Shown here: piece by piece, positions 22,301-34,663 of the stretch | Numbering within the stretch: the first letter of the stretch is position 1 | Layout: every line of letters starts with the position of its first letter | DNA from: Ascidia mentula | Lineage: Eukaryota > Chordata > Ascidiacea > Phlebobranchia > Ascidiidae | Direction: 5' to 3' | Length of the DNA: 64,000 bases | NCBI GenBank assembly: GCA_947561715.1 | Contig: OX387201.1 | Span: 1,382,001-1,446,000 of the forward strand | Made by a program: the position numbers and the translations under genes | The notes under the pieces: model-generated | The model's database searches: none | The model's input: the letters and a program-made list of their open reading frames with translations, nothing else | Told to the model about the DNA's origin: nothing

Positions 22301-25300
22301 TTTTGGCAAAAACAAAAATAGGCATAATTTGGCATATTTGATCGGATTTTTTCAGATTTAATCCGGTCAGAACCGGTTTGGGTGGCTACTGGAACCTCCA
22401 AACCGGTTTAATCCAGTTTTTGAAACGCAAAACTTTTGGCCGATTTCCGGAAAAACACCAAGACTATAGCCTTTCCTTTTTATCGGATTTTGGCAAAAAC
22501 AAAAATAGGCATAATTTGGCATATTTGATCGGATTTTTTCAGATTTAAACCGGTCAGAACCGGTTTGGGTGGCTACTGGAACCTCCAAACCGGTTTAATC
22601 CAGTTTTTAAAAACGCAAAACTTTTGGCCGATTTCCGGAAAAACACCAAGACTATAGCCTTTCCTTTTTATCGGATTTTGGCAAAAACAAAAATAGGCAT
22701 AATTTGGCATATTTGATCGGATTTTTTCAGATTTAAACCGGTCAGAACCGGTTTGGGTGGCTACTGGAACCTCCAAACCGGTTTAATCCAGTTTTTGAAA
22801 CGCAAAACTTTTGGCCGATTTCCGGAAAAACACCAAGACTATAGCCTTTCCTTTTTATCGGATTTTGGCAAAAACAAAAATAGGCATAATTTGGCATATT
22901 TGATCGGATTTTTTCAGATTTAATCCGGTCAGAACCGGTTTGGGTGGCTACTGGAACCTCCAAACCGGTTTAATCCAGTTTTTGAAACGCAAAACTTTTG
23001 GCCGATTTCCGGAAAAACACCAAGACTATTATAGCCTTTCCTTTTTATCGGATTTTGGCAAAAACAAAAATAGGCATAATTTGGCATATTTGATCGGATT
23101 TTTTCAGATTTAAACCGGTCAGAACCGGTTTGGGTGGCTACTGGAACCTCCAAACCGGTTTAATCCAGTTTTTGAAACGCAAAACTTTTGGCCGATTTTC
23201 GGAAAAACACCAAGACTGTAGCCTTTCCTTTTTATCGGATTTTGGCAAAAACAAAAATAGGCATAATTTGGCCTATTTGATCGGATTTTTTCAGATTTAA
23301 ACCGGTCAGAACCGGTTTGGGTGGCTACTGGAACCTCCAAACCGGTTTAATCCAGTTTTTGAAACGCAAAACTTTTGGCCGATTTCCGGAAAAACACCAA
23401 GACTATAGCCTTTCCTTTTTATCGGATTTTGGCAAAAACAAAAATAGGCATAATTTGGCATATTTGATCGGATTTTTTCAGATTTAAACCGGTCAGAACC
23501 GGTTTGGGTGGCTACTGGAACCTCCAAACCGGTTTAAACCAGTTTTTGAAACGCAAAACTTTGGGCCGATTTCCGGAGAAACACCAAGACTATAGCCTTT
23601 CCTTTTTATCGGATTTTGGCAAAAACAAAAATAGGCATAATTTGGCATATTTGATCGGATTTTTTCAGATTTAATCCGGTCAGAACCGGTTTGGGTGGAT
23701 ATTGGAACCTCCAAACCGGTTTAATCCAGTTTTTGAAACGCAAAACTTTTGGCCGATTTCCGGAAAAACACCAAGACTATAGCCTTTCCTTTTTATCGGA
23801 TTTTGGCAAAAACAAAAATAGGCATAATTTGGCCTATTTGATCGGATTTTTTCAGATTTAAACCGGTCAGAACCGGTTTGGGTGGCTACTGGAACCTCCA
23901 AACCGGTTTAATCCAGTTTTTGAAACAAAAAACTTTGGGCCGATTTCCGGAAAAACACCAAGACTATAGCCTTTCCTTTTTATCGGATTTTGGTAAAAAC
24001 AAAAATAGGCATAATTTGGCATATTTGATCGGATTTTTTCAGATTTAAACCGGTCAGAACCGGTTTGGGTGGCTACTGGAACCTCCAAACCGGTTTAATC
24101 CAGTTTTTGAAACGCAAAACTTTTGGCCGATTTCCGGAAAAACACCAAGACTATAGCCTTTCCTTTTTATCGGATTTTGGCAAAAACAAAAATAGGCATA
24201 ATTTGGCATATTTGATCGGATTTTTTCAGATTTAATCCGGTCAGAACCGGTTTGGGTGGCTACTGGAACCTCCAAACCGGTTTAATCCAGTTTTTGAAAC
24301 GCAAAACTTTTGGCCGATTTCCGGAAAAACACCAAGACTATAGCCTTTCCTTTTTATCGGATTTTGGCAAAAACAAAAATAGGCATAATTTGGCATATTT
24401 GATCGGATTTTTTCAGATTTAATCCGGTCAGAACCGGTTTGGGTGGCTACTGGAACCTCCAAACCGGTTTAATCCAGTTTTTGAAACGCAAAACTTTTGG
24501 CCGATTTCCGGAAAAACACCAAGACTATAGCCTTTCCTTTTTATCGGATTTTGGCAAAAACAAAAATAGGCATAATTTGGCATATTTGATCGGATTTTTT
24601 CAGATTTAAACCGGTCAGAACCGGTTTGGGTGGCTACTGGAACCTCCAAACCGGTTTAATCCAGTTTTTGAAACGCAAAACTTTTGGCCGATTTTCGGAA
24701 AAACACCAAGACTATAGCCTTTCCTTTTTATCGGATTTTGGCAAAAACAAAAATAGGCATAATTTGGCATATTTGATCGGATTTTTTCAGATTTAAACCG
24801 GTCAGAACCGGTTTGGGTGGCTACTGGAACCTCCAAACCGGTTTAATCCAGTTTTTGAAACAAAAAACTTTGGGCCGATTTCCGGAAAAACACCAAGACT
24901 ATAGCCTTTCCTTTTTATCGGATTTTGGCAAAAACAAAAATAGGCTTAATTTGGCATATTTGATCGGATTTTTTCAGATTTAAACCGGTCAGAACCGGTT
25001 TGGGTGGCTACTGGAACCTCCAAACCGGTTTAATCCAGTTTTTGAAACGCAAAACTTTTGGCCGATTTCCGGAAAAACACCAAGACTATAGCCTTTCCTT
25101 TTGATCGGATTTTGGCAAAAACAAAAATAGGCATAATTTGGCCTATTTGATCGGATTTTTTCAGATTTAAACCGGTCAGAACCGGTTTGGGTGGCTACTG
25201 GAACCTCCAAACCGGTTTAATCCAGTTTTAGATGAATGTTTGGAGACTAACCTTGCGGGAAGAAAAATCCTGAAATCCAAAAACTTTTTGGGGGTCCCTT

Positions 25301-28300
25301 CTCAACCCAGCGCTGTGTAAAGTGACATCGAAGGACCATATCCTTAACCCAGGATCCCAGTGGCTTTAGTGACGGGAAAGCCGCTGCTTCCCACAGCCCT
25401 GGCACCTAAAACACATTATTTTGTAGGTCAACGCCATTCTGGGTGTCAGAAAAATTTGTTTGTTGTAAACATTCTTTAAATTTCCCACCAATCATAACAA
25501 GACAATACACAAATATTAATTAAGTCGCATGTTCAAATTAATGTAACACAATAAATAGTTCAAAATATTAGCTGAGCTCATTGCATTAAACAATGCGATA
25601 ACATTAAACAAAAAAAAAAACAAAAAAAAACACGCTGCAACATTTTAATGTTTAATTGGGTTTAGCATTAGGGTTATTATCTTGAATCACAACTACAAAA
25701 TGTCGACAAATGTTAATTACTTGGTTGTTCAAAAAGCTCGTGTACATCCTCTCCATCTCTTCGCTCATAACAACAAGTCCAGCTATCGCTTTTTTCAAGG
25801 TTTGCAGCGAGTTTATGATGACTTTTAGAAGCTTCTTAAATCTTTCTACCTCCTGTTGCAACACCGTAGTGAGGGAATTCACCCTGCGAGATATTATCAG
25901 GTTAACTGAAGGAATTCATGTTTTTCATGTTTGTTTGATTGCTTTAAATAAAAAACTTGATAAAAAAATACCATCACAAATTGCGTTTCCAAATAAATGT
26001 ACATGACGATTTTTTATAGTGAGCTGCACACAGAACCATTGCTTCGACCCAATATGTCTCATCAGTGCAGCCTAAAACCCACTAAACGAACCTTCCCTTG
26101 GCGTCGAGTTTGAACATTGATTGTTCAGCCGAGTCCATGTCCAGTTTAAAGATGTTCACCTTCTCCAGGATGCTCTGAGCGAGCTCCTGGACGATCTCGT
26201 CACTAGTTTTCCCTCCTCCTGCGGATGAAAGACGAGGTTGCACTTCCAGAATCGTTGTAACGAGATTCAAAGTCTCTTGTCGCTGGAACAAGAAGAAATT
26301 TATTGAAACGAAGAAGAAAGAAAAAAAAAGATAAACAAATATTACATCTAATCACTCGTCTTCTAGTCTCACATGTACATATGTATGCATATTTTAACTT
26401 CTGGAGATTTTGCAGCTTTTGTATCACATTTTTTAATGTACCCTACACTTATTTCAAGATTGTATGCAAATTAATACCGTTCTCACGCACTTAGAGTAAG
26501 GGGTTCATTAGCAGACATGAAATCGGCGCAAAAATGTCTGTCGCCTCAAGCCAGAAAACACCGATATGGCACAAAAATTTTTGTATTCTTTTGTGCATTT
26601 TTAATGTGTGGCCACATTTTCATATTCTCCCTCTTATCCAACAACCATATGTTTTTACGTAATATAATGATGTATTTTTACCTGGAAAGCGAGGTTGGCG
26701 TTGTCGTGCATTCCGAACACCTCGGGGTCGTCGTTGATCGGAAGTTTGTTGACGTAATCCAGATATTCCTGCATCTTGTCGAAGCTCGGGGCAAAGTAGA
26801 CTCCGGACTCCGAGAACTTGTATTCCGGATCGAGAGTGTCCTCACGGAAAAATCTATTTCAAAACAAAACGTTGATTTAGATCACAAGAATGGCAATTGT
26901 TTCGATTATTTCCAGGTCAAAAACTGTCGACTTTCTTACTGGAAACAAATATATTGCGCTTTAAAAACATCATCAATGTTTTATTGAAATATATTCTGTA
27001 AAAGATTTCCATGATTGTGGTATAATGTATAACAGGTGGAAATCATTAAGCAATTGCAACAGAATGGGGAAATAAATTCCAAATTTAGTTTGTTTTGCAA
27101 AAAAAATCCAGAACCTTTGTCCTTGTCCTTGGGTTTGTCGTTACATGGATCAAAACACAGACTAGAGAACGGACTCTTGGCTGAGCGCGGCGTTTGAAAG
27201 ATCAATCGACTATTTGCTAAAACCCTCACCGAGAAAGGATTGTCCTGAGGCATCTCTGGTCGATCGCATCCGTTACTCTTCCACCGTACGTGATTTCTCC
27301 TGTGATGTAGATGAGGGCGTCCCATGGGATCCTCTCATCCAGGCAGAAGAGCTCGAGGTTGAGAAGACCACACTCCCTGTCGCTGTCAGTGAACTCGTAC
27401 CGGATGTTCCAACCAAGAGGACCAAACTTCTTCCTCTCCTGGAGGAAAAGATGAGGATAAGTTGAAGTTTTTGGAGTTTGGGAATTCTTTCAAATTATTT
27501 CGAGATTGTTTTTTGTGCCGCAAATTCATATTGTTGTAACAAAATAAACAATTGAAATTATTATCTAACTATTAAAACATGCATAGCAGCATCAGTAATA
27601 ATTTATCTAACTGTATTGCATTGAACAATGTAGTGGCGAAGCGAACAATCCTGCGACATTTTAATGTTTAAACAGGATTCAGATCTCAAAAGTAGAAACT
27701 GTTGTTCGGGTCAGTTGTACTTTTGGTAACCTTGGCTGTGTGTTAAGAATTACTTTAAATTTGGTTTTTCTACGTACCCTAACTCTAACCAAACTACGTA
27801 CAATAAAAGTACTGACGTAACAAACATCAAATAGGAAAAATTTCTGACTGGGTTGTAACTTGGGTGCGCATTATTCACGGCTTTCCTAAATTGGTTATTG
27901 TGACTCCCAATGTTTATTGGATTTAATAACATTTTCAGCGATGTTCTGCAAGTTATTGATTTAAAATTTAAAAGATCAAACTTGGAACCGTTCTAAATCA
28001 ATATTGTCTGTGTAACCATGGAAATAAATATAAAACCCAGTAGGTCACGGTTCGAAGGAAAAAAGACAATTTATTGGCGGGCACCACAAACGGGAAAAAG
28101 TTGGCCGGCCATTAGAACCTATTTTTAAGCAAATCGTGGTCGTGAGTTCGAATCTCTATTTTTTTCGTCGCTGGCTTGCCAGCGATAATTCTTATTTTAA
28201 ATGTTGCTAATGTGGGAACTTTGTTAGAACTGTGCGACAGTTTCTATGACGCTACACATGCATAAATGTGACACAATAACCTTTGTAGCGCGCAAATGCT

Positions 28301-31300
28301 TAGGCAGTAACAATTTGGTCGAAAGAGTTTTGAATTCTACAGAACTTTTCCTACCACATAAGTCACACTGCCAATATTTTGTAATAGATTTACCTTCTGT
28401 GTACATTTTCACCGTTGCAAATTACTGCAACTATACCTTCAATATTGGCAGTAACCCCTATGTTTGTCTGTTGCCTATTTCACCTGAATAGCGGCGTGGA
28501 AGAAGCAGATTCCGAATATCATTCTTCTCCAATTAACGCCCAACGCGTTGTCCTCGAAGAAAGTGGTGGTGATCGACGCAAACGCTCCCCTAATGTTGGA
28601 GCGAAGACCTTTGGGAGGTTCGTTGGTTACCTAGCAACCAAATACAGGTTCAAATATCACCGTGAAATCGGGAAAATGTCCGGAAAATCCTGTCACATAA
28701 TTTTGCTTAGAACTGGTTCGTTTCAAAACGCGTTATATGCTTCTTGTAGATTTTAATTCCAAAATTTGCAATAAGGTATATCCCAGAAAACGGAAGAAGT
28801 CACATCTCACACAAACTTTACGGGTCAAGGTGGCATGGAGGTTAAGGTTGTGTTAAGCCTTATTTCAGCCTAATCCCGGCGCAATATACCTGTCCTAACA
28901 CATTTCCACAATTGTGCTACTGTGGTAAGTGTATCGAAACGGCTCTATTAGGGTTTTTGCAGGTGGGGTCGGCAGGGATTCGAACCCACAACTTTCGTAT
29001 CAACTCACCTTCACCGATCCCTGTAGAAGTGTAACAGGAAAGAAGTTGGTCGGCATCGAGCTGAGATAAAGGCGGAAATCTTCATGAACCGCCTCGGCCG
29101 GAAGTTCCTTGAATCTGTAAGGTACAACAGGTAATTAATTACAGGTTTACGCATTTTTACGAAAGATACTTTTACACCGGGTCACAAAGTTTTTTCCAAA
29201 CTTGATCCACATATAAGCCTATGTAACATAGAAATCTGTGAGAATATTAACGCTACGATTTCGTGTAGTATTTCAAGTTAAATTTATAAATGAAAATAAC
29301 AGCTGGTTGCCCTGTTTACACCTAACCATTAAAATTCGCACAGATTTCTGTTTTACACAGACTTATATGTGGATCAAGTTTGAAAAAAACTTTGTGACCC
29401 GGTGTAGTAGTATCTTCCTATTTTTACATTGTTAACTTCCAATAATAGAATTTCTTTTCAAATCAATTATAGCAATCTGTTTTATTATAATAATAATAAT
29501 AGATCCGTAAAAAGTGTGTGAGCCTTTTAAGCAAATTTATCAGTTGACGAAGTACTTACTCTTTATATATTTCCTCGAGCCTCGGCATGAAGGATTTTGC
29601 CAAGTGACAATTCTGCAGGAAAACCCAACCCCCAGTCTCACGTGCCGTGTTGATCATCTTCTCGGCGATCGGACCCTGACCTGTTACGTCATAAAAACAA
29701 ACATGACGTCACCAAGTGACTTTATAAACGTAATATATAAATCGGATGTCAATCGATGAAAATGCAGGTTTACTGATCTGTGTGGATTAGGAAAATTTTA
29801 ACAAACCAAAGTTCCATTCAAAAACAATACTGAGCATAGATTGTTAACAGGTAACTCTTTAGGAAAAAGATTCAACTTTGACATCACGTTAAGTTGCAAT
29901 TAAGCGGAACTGAACAAGGAAAGTCGAAAAACGACATCTATTATCGTATGTGTGGAGATAAACCACAAAAGACAACCTGGCAAATAAAAAATCAAACTAA
30001 AAGCACTTGTTGAACAGGACCAACCTCGCAACATAAAATTTGAATTTCTCCTGTTCAGCAAATGCTTTATGCGTGTACTATTAAGTAATTTTAACCCATG
30101 TTCAACTTCAACCACAGAAATCAAGTTTAAATCGAACCTTGTCCGAGCGAAATCGCCTGCAGTTTATCAACGTATTCCCGTTCCTTGGCAAAACGCATGA
30201 ACGCCCCCATGGGGTCAGATCCCGTGCTGAGAACGAACACTAGAGGCGTTAAACTCGTCATGTCGGCGTACAGTGACGTCAGAGTGATGGGAGGATTCTC
30301 CACGAATGCTTTGCCGCTGTTCGCTACAACGAAGTCAGTGGTCGTGGACACGACCTGTAACAAAAATGATGCCGCATGAGCTCTCTGTGTTTTGTTAAAA
30401 AAAAACAGGTCTTTGTTTCCTAATGGGTGTAATCACCGGATATGACGTAGTCAGCGGCGTTGTATACGTCATGCAGTTGTTTTCGAAATACTTTTACTAT
30501 GAGTAACCTTTCACAACATTGGCTTAAAAAAAATTTTGAATTGACAGCATTGTATGGCTGTGAACAATTCATTGCTCAAGGTGCGGAAGTGTGATTCAGA
30601 GTAAACTGCATTAAACTAACCAAGGTGATCTGGTAGAACGTCGGTCGTGCACCTTATTTCTGCTGCTTCATTGTTAGTATATCATAGTGTGAAGTTCACT
30701 GTGTTTTTATCAACAAACATTTCAAACCTTTTCCTCCTTAAAAGTCTTCACCAAGATGAGTTTCTGGAACATGGTGAGTTTTTCCTCCCAGTGTCCGATG
30801 TTGTCATCCTCCTTCTCCCCCTCCTCCGGAGTTGGAGGACGAACGTACTCTGGTGGTTCGGGATTCTGGAAAAACGAAAAATCCTTTAAAACCACGTTCA
30901 TTGTATTTCGTGGCTGCTTTGAGAGATTCCTTGGGCTTGTCTACTGATGGAATTACATATATGGGGAAATCGCAAAACGCCTCCACGTACTTTGCGTCAA
31001 ACCATCTTTCCTTGTTTGAATATCAGAGAATTTGCACCGACAATACCAAAAACATCATTGCATTCAGAAAAGATACTGATTATTCTTACAAAACCGTAAG
31101 CGAAAATTGATATTTCTTCATAAATCAACTGACATCAATCAGAGACTAACAGCTTTATTGAACTATTACATCCATTTGTTCCACTCACAGCTTACAACAA
31201 ACCAGTACCTTCTCACAAAGTATTTCAGTTCTACCCGTAGAAGCAACATTTGTATCCTACACCCAACTACATATGACAGTTCAACGAATTCGATTCCACA

Positions 31301-34300
31301 TTATTTACTCACAGAATAATTCTCCCACTGTTCGGGGTTCAATCTTATTTCCAACTCCCCCAGAGCACAATATATCGGAGTCCTCAGTAGATCCTCGGTC
31401 AAGTTGTAAAAGCAGGGAAGGTTTTCTTGCAAATCAACGCACTTGATCCAATCCTGCACACACAGCACGTTTATCCCCCACCCTCTGATGATTACGGATC
31501 CGCGCAAGCTTCAGGTGATATTGGTCAGGAAATAGCGGCATTAAATAAAAGGTTAATTGATGGTAATATTTTGAAGATTTTTGTAACCGAAGTATAATGA
31601 CTTCGCAAATAATAAAACACAATCAAGGACCTATCTCCAAGTAACCGTTACTGTAACGATTGGTTACGATCTATTTAGATTTCATGCGGTATTAAAATAG
31701 TACAACACAAAGCGCTTTCAAAATTATGACGTCACAAAGGTTACGAACTTCTTCGGAGAGCCAATCGACTTCGGGTTTTGGAGGTCGTATCTTGTCGATC
31801 CCGGGCGCCCCCCTGAGGAAGTAATTCCACTCGGAATCTTTGATCAATCCCTTCTGTCTCATGATGTCGATGCAAACCATGAAACTGAAGATGAGTTTGT
31901 GACGTTCGAACAATCCCCGCGCCACGTTTCTGTAGATCGCGAACGTCGTTTCTTCCTGTGACGTAACAAAAAATATAATTTGGTTGTCATTGAATGTAAT
32001 CATATCGATGTATTTTTGCGATTTGTCTTCAGGAACAACTTGAAGAGCATTGAGCTGCAGACAAGGCTACTGTTTCGACTTGGCAGGTTTTATCAGTGAA
32101 GCTGGAGAGTTTACAGCCGACAAAGTGTAATAGTCTCTGTCTAGCTAGTTAGCCGGCATGACCAGAGTCACCAGCAGCACTGGTGATGACCGAAACAGGG
32201 TTCACAATAGTCTACAGCTAACAGACCATTATCGAAATAATTGCTTAAACTCCAAAAGCATAATTTATACCCTAGATTTTGGGAAAAAAGTTTTGAACAA
32301 TTATCAAATAACGAACCAGCAACGTCTTCAATCTCTTGTCAAGGGAATCTGATTGCTCTGCGTTGGTGATTGTCGTGTTGAAGATGTTGTTGAAATATTG
32401 AAGTGAAAATTGGTACATGGGGTCAATTTCACTGAGCGATGCGACGACAAAAAACAACACAGAACCTCGGGTGGCAACGGGACGGTATCTGAAACATTAA
32501 AATTGGTGTTTTAGTGTTATAGAATGGTTAAACGTTACTAAAAAACGCCAAGAAATGCGGCCAAAAAGAAAGTTTGTATTTACAGTCCTTGTTTTTATTC
32601 AATTTCAAGTGAAACCAAACAAAAAATAAACTGAAACCAGAGTTTACATGACAAATTGTCATTAAAACTACCATAGGGATTAAAGTACAACACATATTTA
32701 ACAATTTAAAAGCCTTATTTTCCTCACTTCTCTCTGGCTTCCGAGATGTTGATTTCAGTTGCCTCCGCTTCCTCCAACCTCTTCGAGATGACTCCGGATG
32801 TCAGCTTGGATTCGTTCAAAGTGTTGATGAGAGTCTCGTTATCCAGGATGTTGCCTTCCGATGTGAAGAGGAGCTTCAAGATTTGATCCTCAATCGACTT
32901 TAACTGAGCCTTGTCAGCGTTGATTCTAAACGACGTGACGTAATTAGTAATGACGTAATTATCACGTTTAATGTAGATTAACTTCGTACCTAGAACTATG
33001 GTTTATACTTAGTTAAAAATTAGTTAGGATTGTTATTAAACAACATATCTAATTCACGGTATTGTAAATATCATCGGTCAAATCGTGACGTCACGTTACC
33101 AATGGTTGTCATTAGGACTTCAACAACAAGTAATAGTTATTCGTAGAGTTAATTCCGTTCCGCCAGGCACGACAATGTATCAGCATGTATAAAATTTGTC
33201 AGACACATTACTTTCAGCGCCTTACCACGTGCTTAAGGTTTGTTGTCACAAATAATCACCTGAGTATGAGTTGGTTTCTTTGTTCCTCGAGATCGGGACG
33301 TTCGAGACGAACGACGTCACTAAGAATCTGATCTTCCAACCCAAGTTTCGTAACAGTAAAGTTTATGATGGTTACCTGGCAACGACAATAGTAAAAAAAG
33401 TTTCGTGTTTATTTTTATTCTGTGTTGAGAATAGTTTTCGAAACAAATACCAAAAAAGTTTCCGCTTAAATTACACCACAGCTGTACACGCCCCATTTCC
33501 CGGGACAATTACCTTGATGCAGACTTCAGGCAAGTAGTGAGGATTCGCCATCTTTGTTGTCATGTAAAATCGGAAGTTCTTGTCGTAATCGATATCGGAA
33601 TCACCCAAGCGAATCAACATTCTCCCGCCCGACATAAAAGTCTACAAACAAAATGTACGAATAAAAAAGTGTTTCCCGACAAAAAAATAACTTCTTCAAA
33701 ACAAAAATTATTAATTTTAAGTTAAGCCTAAAATAACAAGGAAGCTTTACTTGTTTAAGCAGGACTGGTTCAAGAGCAGGATCCAAGGACTCCTCCAACT
33801 CCTCACAGAGCACCGGCATCCCAATCCTGATGGAGTTCTCCAGTGTCCGGAGGAAAGTGGGATCAGTGAGCTTGATCACCTTCAGTCCGTTCTTCGTCTC
33901 TTTGTTTCGTATCCATCTGATAAATGGGTTGAAATTATGATCCGGTTGTTTCTTGTGATTGGAAATACAAAAACTCAAGGTCACCTGTTCGCCTGATCCT
34001 GTGGGTCGATCATGAGAGGCCATCTTCTTGCTCTGGTTACCATGATAGCGTTCTCCGTAGATACCGTGTCACGTGGTAAGCCTTCTGTGTTCCATTGTCG
34101 GATTTCGTAAGCGTCGCCGAGGATCTTCACCAAACTCAGGTTGTTCGAAGTTGGGAGATCCTGGAGGAAATATCGGGAAAATTAAATTAAATCAGTTCAA
34201 GTCTTTTTGTCTTAAACAAAGGAAAATGACAAAAAAACAAACATTGTGAACGTTTTTTTATTCAATATTCATAGTTGGTTGTTCAAATCTGAAACAAACT

Positions 34301-34663
34301 AAAGTTTAAAACTTAATCCCACAAATACATTAAATATTTGTTACAAGAAACAATAATCTTTGACAGAAATCACCTTCAGTCCCAAGCAGGAAATGACAAA
34401 AATACAAGTGTGGACGCAAATAACTCAATTTCAAAAACACGCTTGAGCCACAAGTAAAAAAAACTTTTAAACCAGCTTCATTCTACAATCGGGATTAAAC
34501 TCACCAGTTGTTTGCATGTCTGCGTCCATCCTTCCACAAGCAAATCCCTGTAAGTGGAAGTAAAAGCTCCATAGTAAGCGACACAAGCGGCAGCGATGAA
34601 AACATCCCCGACCACGTTCCCGATCTGTTGTTCATACTCCTCCACTTTCTCCTGCCAACGAAC
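16399..34663 (-). CDS. DNAH6: DNAH6-like gene, exons 60-81: AAA5, AAA6 and C-terminal domain
   Basis: Exons: 34505-34663, 33985-34160, 33751-33916, 33513-33641, 33260-33375, 32728-32925, 32317-32488, 31749-31955, 31313-31453, 30728-30865, 30138-30354, 29560-29680, 29009-29114, 28484-28630, 27230-27438, 26682-26853, 26092-26282, 25721-25883, 25252-25405, 17243-17406, 16893-17115 and 16399-16502. Landmarks: [19 protein letters not shown] (AAA5), [40 protein letters not shown] (AAA6), [33 protein letters not shown] and [19 protein letters not shown]. The last of these spans the 7.8-kb satellite-filled intron. The C-terminal block ends [12 protein letters not shown] and [10 protein letters not shown]. 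Confidence 0.92.

Noticed and set aside
17213-25210. Dozens of near-identical 73-residue open frames on both strands
   Set aside because: They are the same stretch of each 187-bp satellite unit. The unit length is not a multiple of three, so the frame changes from copy to copy and there is no gene.
17424-25229. CRISPR-like regular repeats
   Set aside because: Units are contiguous with no unique spacers, and the surrounding DNA is an intron-rich animal gene.
26517-26987. 156-residue open frame on the plus strand
   Set aside because: It is antisense to the dynein exon at 26682-26853 and has no family resemblance.
32080-32230. Hammerhead-like word series (GGTGATGA then GAAAC) in a dynein intron
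   Set aside because: The core order is broken and no pairing stem could be drawn; too weak to report as a ribozyme.
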